In this document: positions 43,932-52,513 of the stretch, one piece after another
Numbering within the stretch: the stretch's first letter is position 1
Layout: every line of letters begins with the position of its first letter
Source: Verrucomicrobiota bacterium
GTDB taxonomy: Bacteria; Verrucomicrobiota; Verrucomicrobiia; Opitutales; Opitutaceae
NCBI GenBank assembly: GCA_963205455.1
Contig: CAUJJL010000069.1
Span: forward strand, 1-64,000
Length of the DNA: 64,000 nt
Direction of reading: 5' to 3'
The notes under the pieces: generated by a model
Seen by the model: the letters and a program-made list of their open reading frames with translations, nothing else
The model's database searches: none
What the model was told of the DNA's origin: nothing
Made by a program: the position numbers and the translations under genes

Positions 43932-45917
43932 ATGAAGGAACGAAACGCGGAGCGCACCGGCAGTCTGGTCGAGTCCCACAAGGGTTACGATCCTCGCCTG
44001 ATTCTTTTCTACTTCGGAATTGCCGCCCTGCTTCTCGTCCTCGGTGGCGGGCTCGCCTACCAGCAGCTCTTCAAGACGGACGCCTATCATGACATCGAGC
44101 GAATCCAGAACCAGCGCCGCGTGCTGATGCCGGGTTCTCGAGGCAACATCTATGATCGCGAGGGACGACTTCTCGTCGGCAACCTGCCCCGCTTCGCCGT
44201 CACTCTCAACCTCGTGGAATTGCGCGGAGAATTCCTGAAGGAATACCGAAAAATCCGGAAGGCCTACCGCGAGAGCGACGATCGCGATCTCGTCTCCGCC
44301 AGCCAGATGGAACAGGTCGCCCGTTACACGGTTGTCGAGCGCTACCTGAGGCAGGTGAACCGGACGCTCGGCACCGGCACGACGCTCGATTCAAAGGAAC
44401 TCCAGCGTCACTTCAACCAGCGGCTCCTGCTGCCCTTCGTGCTGGTCGATGACCTGACTCCAAACGACTACGCGAAGCTCATCGAACAACTGCCGGTCAG
44501 CTCACCGCTGCAGATCTACACCTCTACCAAGCGCTACTATCCCTACGGTTCCGCAGCTGCACACAGCATTGGCTACGTCAGCTCGGTTGAGGTCAGCGAC
44601 GCCGATCTCGCGAATTTCCCCGGGGATGAGTTGAAGACGTTTCCCATGAAGGAAAGCGTCGGCCGCACCGGCCTTGAGCGTCGCTTTGACGACAGACTCC
44701 AGGGGCAGGCCGGAGGAGTCATCTATCGTGTGGATCCGGCCGGCTACCGCGTGAATCCTCCCCTGCGAAAACTGCTCCCCATGCAGGGCTCGAATCTGGT
44801 CACCAGCCTCGACATCGATCTTCAACTCGCGGCGGAAAACCAACTAGCGATGAACGAACTCGCCGGCGCCGCGGTCGCCATCGACATCGGCACCGGCGAA
44901 GTGCTCGCACTCGCGAGCAAGCCCGATTTCAATCTCACCGACACGACTCCACGCATCAGTTCGGAAAACTACAAGAAAATCGAGGAATCCGGCGGCTGGC
45001 TCAATCGCGCAGTTCAGGGAGTCTATCCGCCAGGCTCGACTTTCAAGCTCATCACTGCGCTCGCCGGCCTGAGATCCGGCGCCATCACGCTCGACACCGT
45101 CGTCGATTGCCAGGGTGCACTGATGGTCGGACGTCGTCCGTTCCCATGCCACGATGGTCATCAGCACGGTCCGCTGAAACTGAGGGAAGCCATCGAAAAA
45201 TCCTGCAATGTCTTTTTCTACGATCGCGGCATCGCCATGGGCGCGCAGGCGATCGCCGATGAGGCGCGACGCTTCAATCTCGACTCACCCTCCGGCATCG
45301 AGCTGCCCTTTGAGACCACCGGCATGCTGGTGCCGGACCCGGCCTGGAAACTGCGCACGCGAGACGAGAAATGGTTCGATGGCGACACCGCCAACTTTGC
45401 CATCGGCCAGGGATTTCTCGGCGTGACTCCGCTGCAGATGGCCTGCTTCGTGGCATCCCTCGCGCGCGGAGAAACGGAGACGAAACCCACCTTGATTCAC
45501 CAGCCGGGGCGCCCGCGAATCCGCTCGGCTCCGATCAATCTGCCAACTCCCCTCTATCAGGCCGTCCTTCAAGGCATGCAGCAATGTGTACAGACCGGAA
45601 CCGGAAAGATCCTGAGCGGCCTCCTCAAGATCGAGGGACTGGCCATCGCGGGGAAAACGGGCACCGCTCAGGTAATGACCCGCAAGGGCAAACTGAATCT
45701 GGCCTGGTTCGTCTGTTTTGCACCCGTGGAGAATCCGCAGATCGCCATCGCAGTCGTGGTCGAGGGTGACACCCCCAATGAGGAGTTTGCCGGAAGCCGC
45801 TACGCCGTGCCGGTCGCCCATGCCGTTCTCAAGGATTGGTTCGCAAAAAAGAATCGTCGCGCATCCAGCGGCATGGCCTCCCTCAATACCACTACCGAGA
45901 ACGTTGCCGCGCGATGA
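43932..45917 (+). CDS. mrdA: Penicillin-binding protein 2 (elongation transpeptidase)
   Basis: PBP2 cross-links peptidoglycan during rod elongation. The 661-residue protein has an N-terminal transmembrane anchor (residues 23-41), a dimerisation/pedestal domain with the RGNIYDREGRLL motif near 70, and a transpeptidase domain with Ser369-x-x-Lys372 (PGSTFK), Ser424-Cys-Asn426 (SCN) and Lys575-Thr-Gly (KTGTAQ). ATG 43932 has a GGA ribosome site 9 bases upstream and starts 14 bases after mreD. RodA, its usual glycosyltransferase partner and often the next gene, is absent; polX follows on the other strand. Confidence 0.96.
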   Translation: MKERNAERTGSLVESHKGYDPRLILFYFGIAALLLVLGGGLAYQQLFKTDAYHDIERIQNQRRVLMPGSRGNIYDREGRLLVGNLPRFAVTLNLVELRGEFLKEYRKIRKAYRESDDRDLVSASQMEQVARYTVVERYLRQVNRTLGTGTTLDSKELQRHFNQRLLLPFVLVDDLTPNDYAKLIEQLPVSSPLQIYTSTKRYYPYGSAAAHSIGYVSSVEVSDADLANFPGDELKTFPMKESVGRTGLERRFDDRLQGQAGGVIYRVDPAGYRVNPPLRKLLPMQGSNLVTSLDIDLQLAAENQLAMNELAGAAVAIDIGTGEVLALASKPDFNLTDTTPRISSENYKKIEESGGWLNRAVQGVYPPGSTFKLITALAGLRSGAITLDTVVDCQGALMVGRRPFPCHDGHQHGPLKLREAIEKSCNVFFYDRGIAMGAQAIADEARRFNLDSPSGIELPFETTGMLVPDPAWKLRTRDEKWFDGDTANFAIGQGFLGVTPLQMACFVASLARGETETKPTLIHQPGRPRIRSAPINLPTPLYQAVLQGMQQCVQTGTGKILSGLLKIEGLAIAGKTGTAQVMTRKGKLNLAWFVCFAPVENPQIAIAVVVEGDTPNEEFAGSRYAVPVAHAVLKDWFAKKNRRASSGMASLNTTTENVAAR

Positions 45918-45933
45918 GCGCCCCGACAGCGTC

Positions 45934-47724
45934 TCAACGACGCGCTGATCGAGCTTCGCGACGATTTTCGAAATAGGCTGAAACCTCCCCAAGGGGCCGC
46001 GCATTGAGAATCCTTTCGCGCGTCAGCCAGCCCTTGCGGGCGGTCAGCACACCCGCTCGCACGTGCACCAGCGTTTCCGTCTCATGCGCATCGGGATTGA
46101 TCGCACAGAGCAGACCCTTCTCCGCAGCCTTCCTCCAGTGCCGCCAATCCATGTCGAGCCGACTCGGATGCGCATTGATTTCAAGGATGACGTCGTTCGC
46201 CACAGCCGCATCGATCACCTTGGGCACATTGACCTGATAGCCGTCGCGCTGAAGCAGGAGCCGTCCGGTGAGATGTCCGATCATGGTCGTCCAGGGATTC
46301 TCGATCGCGCGGATGATGCGCGCGGTCATGACCTCCTCGCTCTGCGCAAACGCATTGTGCACCGAGGCGACGACGTAGTCGAGAGTCCGCAGAATCTCAT
46401 CTGCAAAATCGAGCCGCCCATCCGGCAGGATGTCGACCTCCGATCCCGCGAACACATGGGTGCGAAACCGCGCGGAGGCGTTGAGCGCCCTGATCTCATT
46501 CACCTGCTCATGAAGCCGTTCCTCATTCAGACCGTTCGCCTGAAAACTGCTCTTCGAGTGGTCCGCGATGCCAAGATACTCCCATCCCAGCGCCTGCGCG
46601 GCCGCCACCATTTCCATCAGCGTATTCCGTCCGTCTGAAGCCGTGGTGTGATTGTGGAACGCACCCTTCAGTTCGCTCAATTCTACAAGAGCCGGGAGAT
46701 CCTTCGATTCCGCCTGCTCAATCTCGCCCAGACCTTCACGCAATTCCGGCGGAATGAATCTCAGCCCGAGCGCGGCAAACAGTTTCTTTTCGGAATCAAT
46801 CACACCATGCGCGCGCAACACGGCGCCATGTCCAGCCTTGACCTTCACCGTGCCCTCACCCTCGGAAGGGACCAATCCCCACTCACTCAGGCTCATGCCG
46901 TGAGCGAGCGCCCGCTGGCGCATCTGCACATTGTGATCCTTTGATCCCGTGAAATGATGCAGCGCAAAGGCAAACTGTTCTTTCGGCACAAGCCGGAGGT
47001 CGGCCTGGAGTCCGCTCGAGAATCGAACGCTGGCCTTCGTATCACCGCGCGCGGTCACTTCCTTTACACAGGGCATGGAGCAGAACCAGTCGACCACGGG
47101 TTCAACCGTCTCCGCTGCCACAATGAAATCCAAGTCACCCACCGTCTCCAGGCCGCGTCGAAGGCTGCCAGCGGACTCCGCGGAAAGCACCTCAGGCAAC
47201 GCGCGCAGGCCCTCAAGGATCGGCATCGCCACCTCATTGGCGTCCCACCATAGATGCCGTCGACCATACGCCTCGCGGTTCGCTATGCCCTCGAGAATTT
47301 TCTGCTGCGATTTCTCCCCGAAGCCCTTCAGGGCCGCAACCTTTCCCGAACGGCAAACTTCCGTCAGCGAGGCGATGCTGTTGACGCCAAGCTGGCCGTG
47401 CAGAGCGATGATCTTCTTGGGGCCCAAGCCCGGAATCTGAAGCAATTCAACAAGCCCGGGTTCAATCGAAGCCTTAAGCCGTTCAAAGAACTCCAATCGT
47501 CCGGTGTTGTGCAGCTCGGTGATTTTCTGCACGAGCGCATCACCGATCCCCTTGATCGAACCCAGGCGTTCCTCGGCGATCAACCTGCCCAGTTCGGATT
47601 CCTCGATGCCCTCCACCGCGCGTGCTCCCGTCTGGTAGGCACGAACCTTGAAGGGATTCTCCTCCTTCAGCTCCAACAGAACGGCAATCTCATCCAGGAT
47701 GTCCGCGATTTCCTTTTTCGTCAT
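45934..47724 (-). CDS. polX: DNA polymerase/3'-5' exonuclease PolX with PHP domain
   Basis: A family X DNA polymerase for base excision repair gap filling, with a proofreading PHP phosphoesterase. The 596-residue protein has helix-hairpin-helix motifs ([14 protein letters not shown] and IPGLGPKKI), a pol-beta nucleotidyltransferase palm with GSLRRG and GDLDFIV near residues 185-200, and a C-terminal PHP domain starting around residue 350 with [10 protein letters not shown] and containing [12 protein letters not shown] and [12 protein letters not shown] metal-ligand segments. It converges with mrdA (16 bases between stops) and is divergent from the thioesterase gene. Confidence 0.95.
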   Translation of the reverse strand: MTKKEIADILDEIAVLLELKEENPFKVRAYQTGARAVEGIEESELGRLIAEERLGSIKGIGDALVQKITELHNTGRLEFFERLKASIEPGLVELLQIPGLGPKKIIALHGQLGVNSIASLTEVCRSGKVAALKGFGEKSQQKILEGIANREAYGRRHLWWDANEVAMPILEGLRALPEVLSAESAGSLRRGLETVGDLDFIVAAETVEPVVDWFCSMPCVKEVTARGDTKASVRFSSGLQADLRLVPKEQFAFALHHFTGSKDHNVQMRQRALAHGMSLSEWGLVPSEGEGTVKVKAGHGAVLRAHGVIDSEKKLFAALGLRFIPPELREGLGEIEQAESKDLPALVELSELKGAFHNHTTASDGRNTLMEMVAAAQALGWEYLGIADHSKSSFQANGLNEERLHEQVNEIRALNASARFRTHVFAGSEVDILPDGRLDFADEILRTLDYVVASVHNAFAQSEEVMTARIIRAIENPWTTMIGHLTGRLLLQRDGYQVNVPKVIDAAVANDVILEINAHPSRLDMDWRHWRKAAEKGLLCAINPDAHETETLVHVRAGVLTARKGWLTRERILNARPLGEVSAYFENRREARSARR

Positions 47725-47800
47725 GCCATCAGATAAACCGTTCGCCCCGCAGTTGTCACGGCGCGCTTGCCAATCACTAGGGCGGTGGCCAGATCACCCC

Positions 47801-48211
47801 ATGCCGTTCATCCACGCCCGAACCATCCGGCTGGCCGACACCGACGCCGCCGGTGTCGTCTACTTTCCCCGCACGCTCTCCATCTGTCATGAGGCCTATG
47901 AGGCTGCCCTGCTTGCAGCAGGGATCGACCTGAAAGCCTACTTCGCCGCCTCCGACGGCCTCACGGTCCCCATCGTGCGCAGCGAGGCGGACTACCTGCG
48001 CCCCTTGTTTGCGGGCGATCGAATTGAAATCTCCGTAAGTCCGACCCGGATCAGCGAGCACGGCTTCGCGCTGGCCTTTGAGATCGCAAGGATCGGCCCT
48101 CCGCGCAAGACAGCAGCCCGCGTGCGGACCGAGCATGTCTGCATCTCGGCTAACACTCGCGAACGCTGCCCCTTGTCGCCTCTCCTGGCAGGCTGGGTCG
48201 ACCGCGGCTGA
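47801..48211 (+). CDS. Hotdog-fold acyl-CoA thioesterase (YbgC/DHNA-CoA hydrolase-like)
   Basis: The 136-residue protein has the 4HBT-type hotdog signature near its N-terminus: RLADTDAAGVVYFPR with the catalytic Asp at residue 13 or 15, followed by the ICHEAYE helix. This form closely resembles the 1,4-dihydroxy-2-naphthoyl-CoA hydrolases of phylloquinone/menaquinone synthesis, as well as YbgC proteins of the Tol-Pal region. Neither men nor tol genes are nearby, so the substrate is open. ATG 47801 fits the family start; upstream in-frame sequence lies within polX antisense. Confidence 0.87.
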   Translation: MPFIHARTIRLADTDAAGVVYFPRTLSICHEAYEAALLAAGIDLKAYFAASDGLTVPIVRSEADYLRPLFAGDRIEISVSPTRISEHGFALAFEIARIGPPRKTAARVRTEHVCISANTRERCPLSPLLAGWVDRG

Positions 48212-48274
48212 CCCTCGTGATTCCGCCAACTCCGGATGCTTGCAAGCCCGGGTGACGGCTGGCAAACACGCCCC

Positions 48275-48967
48275 ATGTCGGCCCCGCGACAAACAATCCT
48301 GGTGGTGGAAGACGAGGCTTCGATCGCCGAGACGATCACCTACGCGCTGCAGACGGAGGGATTCATTCCCGTATGGAAACGCACGGGACGCGATGCACTC
48401 GCCATACTCGACACGCAGCCGGTAGCCCTCGTGGTACTCGACGTCGGACTTCCGGACCAAAGCGGCTTCGATGTCTGCCGCGAGATGCGCAAGCGACATG
48501 AGGTGCCTGTGATCTTTCTGACGGCACGCAGCGGCGAGGTCGACCGTATCGTCGGCCTCGAACTCGGTGCCGATGACTACGTGGCCAAACCCTTCAGTCC
48601 CCGTGAGCTCACCGCCCGCGTGCGCGCCGTGCTGCGCCGCACCAGCGGCAATGGTGGCACAAAGTCCCCGGCGACACCGGCGGGATGGACGCACGACGAA
48701 GGCAGATGCCGCATCACTTTCCACGGTCAGCCACTCGATCTCACCCGCAACGAATACCGGCTGCTCGCCGCACTGCTGGCCACGCCGGGCAGGGTGTTCA
48801 GCCGCGAACAGTTGATGGCCACGGCTTGGGAGGACCCTGGCGCAGCACTCGATCGTACGGTGGACGCACACATCAAGACGGTCCGCGCCAAACTGCGCCT
48901 GGCCGCACCCGATGCCGACCCGATCCTGACACACCGTGGGCTGGGTTATTCGCTTCGCGACTCGTGA
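48275..48967 (+). CDS. creB: CreB-type response regulator
   Basis: An OmpR/PhoB-class response regulator of 230 residues. The receiver has the acidic pair at residues 12-13 (VEDEAS), the phosphoacceptor Asp56 in VLDVGLP, and Lys105 in YVAKPFSP. The C-terminal winged helix ends in the typical VRAKLR and RGLGYSLRD segments. The gene order creB-creC-creD, and the cre tag before creD, support the CreB identity rather than a generic PhoB. In E. coli CreB binds TTCAC repeats and is phosphorylated by CreC during growth on minimal or fermenting media. The stop overlaps creC by 4 bases (GTGA). Confidence 0.9.
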   Translation: MSAPRQTILVVEDEASIAETITYALQTEGFIPVWKRTGRDALAILDTQPVALVVLDVGLPDQSGFDVCREMRKRHEVPVIFLTARSGEVDRIVGLELGADDYVAKPFSPRELTARVRAVLRRTSGNGGTKSPATPAGWTHDEGRCRITFHGQPLDLTRNEYRLLAALLATPGRVFSREQLMATAWEDPGAALDRTVDAHIKTVRAKLRLAAPDADPILTHRGLGYSLRDS

Positions 48968-50331
48968 GAATCCGTACCGCCATCTTCGGAGTCTATGTGG
49001 TCGCCTCAGCGGCGGGATTGGTGGTGGTCATGTCCCTGGTCCTTCGCGACGTCCGCCTTCGCTACGTCGAGTCTATGCGGCGCACCATGGGCGACACTGC
49101 TGCCTACCTGGCGGCGTTTTCCACCCCCCTGACGCCCGGCGAAGACTGGACACGCAAACTCGTCACGCTGCCCCGCGAGTCGGACTTGTTGCGCACCTTC
49201 GCCTGCGATCGCGAGGGTCTCGTGCTCTTTGATTCGGCTGCACGCGACAAGGGAGCGACCTATCAATGGACCATGTTCGGCGGTGGGCGTCGGGCTTCAG
49301 AGAACTACACACAAGCCAACGTGGCGGTCGTGGATGGAGAGCTGCGCGTGGTTGCCGCGGTTCGCAGCGACGGACATCTCGTCGGTTGGGTCGGAGTCGG
49401 GCGCAGGCTGGCAACCGTGAACGAAGGCGTGCGCGAGGCGCGCTGGCGGCTCGTGTTCTACACCGGAGGCGTGGCCTTGATCATGGTCATGGCCGGCTGG
49501 TGGATCGCCACTCGCCTGACGCATTCGCTTGAGCGCCTGACCGCCCACGTACGCGATATTCGCGACGGACGGCCTACGGTGCCGATCAAGTCCCGGGCGC
49601 GGGAAATCGCGACGTTAAGCCAGGCCTTCGAGGAGATGCGTGACGCGCTCGAGGGAAGGCAACATGTTGAACGCTACACCCAATCCCTCGCTCACGAGGT
49701 GAAGGCGCCGCTTGCCGCGATTCGCGGCGCCGCGGAGCTGCTCGATGAGCCCATGCCCGAGGAGCAGCGTGCGAAGTTTCTGCTCAACATCCGCACCGAG
49801 GCGGCGCGCATTCAACGGATCATCGACCGTCTGCTGGAATTGTCGTCGCTGGAAGCCCGAAAACGGCTCCGCCAGACGGAGACCGTTGCGTCCGCAAGCC
49901 TTGCTGCCGAGGCCGCCGAAGTTGTCCGTCCTGTCGCATCCGCACACGGCATCGTGCTAAGGATCGCCGACGAAAGCGACACGCTTGTGCGGGGAGAAAC
50001 CGTGCTGTTGCGCGAGGCGTTGGTGAACCTGCTGCAGAACGCGATCGAATTTTCGCCTCCGGGAAGCGAGATCTTGCTGACGGTGCAGGCGCGTGAGCAG
50101 AAAGTGTTTTTCACGGTCGACGATCGTGGAGCCGGAGTTCCGATCTACGCGTTGCCGCGGGTGTTCGAACGCTTTTATTCCCTGCCTCGACCGGGCACTG
50201 AAAAGAAGAGCACGGGACTCGGCCTGGCGCTGGTACGGGAGATTGCGCATCTCCACGGCGGGGATGCCACGCTGGAGAACCGCGAAGGAGGAGGCGTCCG
50301 GGCGATCTTCTGGGTGCCGGTCGGTACGTGA
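48964..50331 (+). CDS. creC: CreC-type sensor histidine kinase
   Basis: The 455-residue membrane kinase starts with GTG overlapping the creB stop. It has a transmembrane segment at residues 5-27, a ~130-residue periplasmic sensor region, a second transmembrane segment near 162-182 and a HAMP domain. The HisKA H-box is SLAHEVKAPLAAIRG with His244, and a GHKL ATPase contains NLLQNAIEF, DDRGAGVP and TGLGLALV. Size and architecture match CreC (474 residues in E. coli). The input signal is unknown; redox or metabolic state is suggested for CreC in general. Confidence 0.9.
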   Translation: MRIRTAIFGVYVVASAAGLVVVMSLVLRDVRLRYVESMRRTMGDTAAYLAAFSTPLTPGEDWTRKLVTLPRESDLLRTFACDREGLVLFDSAARDKGATYQWTMFGGGRRASENYTQANVAVVDGELRVVAAVRSDGHLVGWVGVGRRLATVNEGVREARWRLVFYTGGVALIMVMAGWWIATRLTHSLERLTAHVRDIRDGRPTVPIKSRAREIATLSQAFEEMRDALEGRQHVERYTQSLAHEVKAPLAAIRGAAELLDEPMPEEQRAKFLLNIRTEAARIQRIIDRLLELSSLEARKRLRQTETVASASLAAEAAEVVRPVASAHGIVLRIADESDTLVRGETVLLREALVNLLQNAIEFSPPGSEILLTVQAREQKVFFTVDDRGAGVPIYALPRVFERFYSLPRPGTEKKSTGLGLALVREIAHLHGGDATLENREGGGVRAIFWVPVGT

Positions 50332-50404
50332 TCGACAACCCTACGCCTCGAAACGCCCACGAGTCGGGAGGCATCTCAGACGCGATCTGAGATTTCCCGG
50401 AGAA

Positions 50405-50431
50405 TTCACTCCCGCTTCACATTGCCTTCAC
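50405..50431 (+). promoter_or_regulatory. cre tag: three TTCAC repeats, CreB-binding site of creD
   Basis: TTCAC occurs at 50405-50409, 50416-50420 and 50427-50431, each separated by exactly 6 bases (11-base periodicity). The E. coli CreB operator is TTCAC-N6-TTCAC, so this is two overlapping copies of it, directly upstream of creD. Confidence 0.9.
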
Positions 50432-50453
50432 ACAGCCCGGTCAAAGTGTGGGC

Positions 50454-51179
50454 ATGGAAAACGCACTTCCTCCGCCGATCCCAAATCCTTCCAGCCAGAA
50501 TCGTGTTTCGCCTCCGCCGATCCGACGCAACACCGTGACGCTCAAGCTCCTCTTCATTGCCGGGCTGGTGCTGCTGCTTCAGTTCCCGTTGGGCCTCATC
50601 AACCAACTGCGGCAGGAGAGGAGTCGCAATCGCGAGGCAGCCTACGCGCGTCAGAGTGAGGCCATTTTCCATCAGGAAAGAGCGACGAACACCACCTACA
50701 ACCCGGCTCGTGCGGCAGCCGAAGGTTACCGGATGGTCGAACGCGCACTGAAACACAGCGCGTTGGTGCTGACTCTGGTGTTTGCGGCATTTTTCCTGTT
50801 CGAGACGCTCGCAGGACTCCGACTTCACGCGGTGCACTACATCCTTGTAGGGGCCGCGCTCTGCCTCTTCTACCTTGCCCTGCTGACGCTCGGTGAATGG
50901 ATGCCGCCTGGGCCTGCCTACGTCACGGCTGCTGCAGCGTCGTCCCTCCTCATTGTCTGCTACAGTATTTCCATCCTCCAAAGCCATGCCCGGGCAACCT
51001 CGATCGCCGCGCTCCTGCTCGTGGTGCACAGCGTGCTCTACGTGGTCCTGCGCATGGAGGACTTCGCGCTGCTCGCAGGGACGGCAACGCTCTTCGTCGT
51101 GCTCGCTTCCATCATGTTCTTCACCCGCAAGGTTGACTGGTTTGCGCAGGAGGCGGGCACGAAGTCACCCGCATCCTGA
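50454..51179 (+). CDS. creD: Miniature CreD inner-membrane protein lacking the periplasmic domain
   Basis: The 241-residue protein keeps both ends of CreD: an N-terminal transmembrane segment (residues 30-50, followed by QLRQERSRNREAA) and the C-terminal multi-pass region. That region begins at a VERALKHSALVLTLVFAAFF-type motif and holds the LHAVHYILVGAALCLFYLALL and EDFALLAGTATLFVVL segments plus the terminal FFTRKVDW. Full CreD is about 450 residues, with a ~230-residue periplasmic domain between these parts; here it is reduced to a ~35-residue linker. There is no frameshift or stop, so the gene looks functional but shortened. ATG 50454 is chosen; GTG 50448 is an alternative. Confidence 0.85.
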   Translation: MENALPPPIPNPSSQNRVSPPPIRRNTVTLKLLFIAGLVLLLQFPLGLINQLRQERSRNREAAYARQSEAIFHQERATNTTYNPARAAAEGYRMVERALKHSALVLTLVFAAFFLFETLAGLRLHAVHYILVGAALCLFYLALLTLGEWMPPGPAYVTAAAASSLLIVCYSISILQSHARATSIAALLLVVHSVLYVVLRMEDFALLAGTATLFVVLASIMFFTRKVDWFAQEAGTKSPAS

Positions 51180-51289
51180 CGGTCGTCGCAGCGCCGGAAC
51201 CGTTGCTCGTTGTTTCGCATCAAATTATTTTTCAGTATCTTACACGCTTCGCTTTGCCAATTTTTCTACGATGACTACCTCTTGCGCCC

Positions 51290-52312
51290 ATGAAGAAGAT
51301 TGGATTTCTGTCCTTTGGTCATTGGACGCCTTCACCGCAATCACAGGCACGCTCGGCCTCGGATGTGCTGCTTCAGTCGATCGACCTGGCGGTTGAGGCC
51401 GAGCGACTCGGGATGGACGGAGCCTATTTTCGCGTTCATCATTTTGCGCGACAGCTCGGCTCCCCCTTTCCGCTGCTGGCTGCCGTCGGCGCTAGAACCA
51501 GGAAGATCGAGATCGGAACCGCGGTCATCGACATGCGCTACGAGAATCCGTACTACATGGCGGAGGACGCCGGCGCTGCGGATCTCATCGCAGGCTCCCG
51601 CCTGCAGCTCGGCATCAGTCGCGGTTCACCGGAGCAGGTGATCGACGGATGGCGTCACTTTGGACATCAGCCCAAGACCGGAGAGGACGATGCCGCGATG
51701 GGACGGCGCCACGCCGAAACCTTTCTGGAACTCCTCCGGGGAAAAGGATTCGCGACGCCCAATCCGCGTCCGATGTTTCCCAACCCTCCGGGGCTCCTGC
51801 GGCTTGAACCCTATTCGGCAGGATTGCGGGAGCGGATCTGGTGGGGCTCCGCAACGAACGCGACGGCCGTCTGGGCGGCGAAACAGGGCATGAATCTGCA
51901 GAGTTCGACGTTGAAGTTCGACGAAACCGGCGAGCCCCTGCATATCCAGCAAGCCGCACAAATCCGGGCGTTTCGCGCAGCCTGGGCGGAGGCTGGTCAC
52001 GCACGCGTTCCCCGTGTGTCCGTGAGCCGCAGCATCTTTGCCCTGATGAACGACCGCGACCGTGCCTATTTCGGTCAGGATGAAGAGCCCACGGATCAGA
52101 TTGGCTTCCTCGATGCCACGACCCGCGCCGTCTTTGGAAGAAGTTACGCGGCGGAGCCGGACGTCTTGATCGAACAACTGCGAAAGGACGAGGCCATTGC
52201 CGAGGCAGACACACTCCTGCTCACAATCCCCAATCAACTCGGCGTGGCCTACAACGTGCACGTCATGGAATCCATCCTCACCCACGTTGCCCCAGGTCTT
52301 GGCTGGAGGTGA
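51290..52312 (+). CDS. LLM-class flavin-dependent oxidoreductase (luciferase-like monooxygenase)
   Basis: A 340-residue bacterial-luciferase-fold protein that uses reduced FMN or F420. The opening IGFLSFGHWTP, an AVEAERLGMDGAYFRVHHFARQ segment, and SRLQLGISRGSPEQVI (a phosphate/flavin loop typical of LLM proteins) are visible. The family covers alkanal, nitrilotriacetate, sulfonate and many uncharacterised substrates; no neighbouring gene suggests which one. The 110 bases upstream are AT-rich relative to the rest and may contain its promoter. Confidence 0.87.
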   Translation: MKKIGFLSFGHWTPSPQSQARSASDVLLQSIDLAVEAERLGMDGAYFRVHHFARQLGSPFPLLAAVGARTRKIEIGTAVIDMRYENPYYMAEDAGAADLIAGSRLQLGISRGSPEQVIDGWRHFGHQPKTGEDDAAMGRRHAETFLELLRGKGFATPNPRPMFPNPPGLLRLEPYSAGLRERIWWGSATNATAVWAAKQGMNLQSSTLKFDETGEPLHIQQAAQIRAFRAAWAEAGHARVPRVSVSRSIFALMNDRDRAYFGQDEEPTDQIGFLDATTRAVFGRSYAAEPDVLIEQLRKDEAIAEADTLLLTIPNQLGVAYNVHVMESILTHVAPGLGWR

Positions 52313-52513
52313 ATGCATTCCTTGCCATCTCGACGCTGACGATCGAAATCTCCTGAACTCCTCACTCCGTCGAGATATCTCTGTTTTGCTCCTTGAGTCC
52401 GTTTGCATGAAACGGGTGGCTGACGCCGAGGAGGTCAGCCACCCGAAAGGATCTCGTAGTACCCGAAGACTATCTTCTGCGAGTCGTGCTTCGTCCACCG
52501 ACTATGGAAGTGG

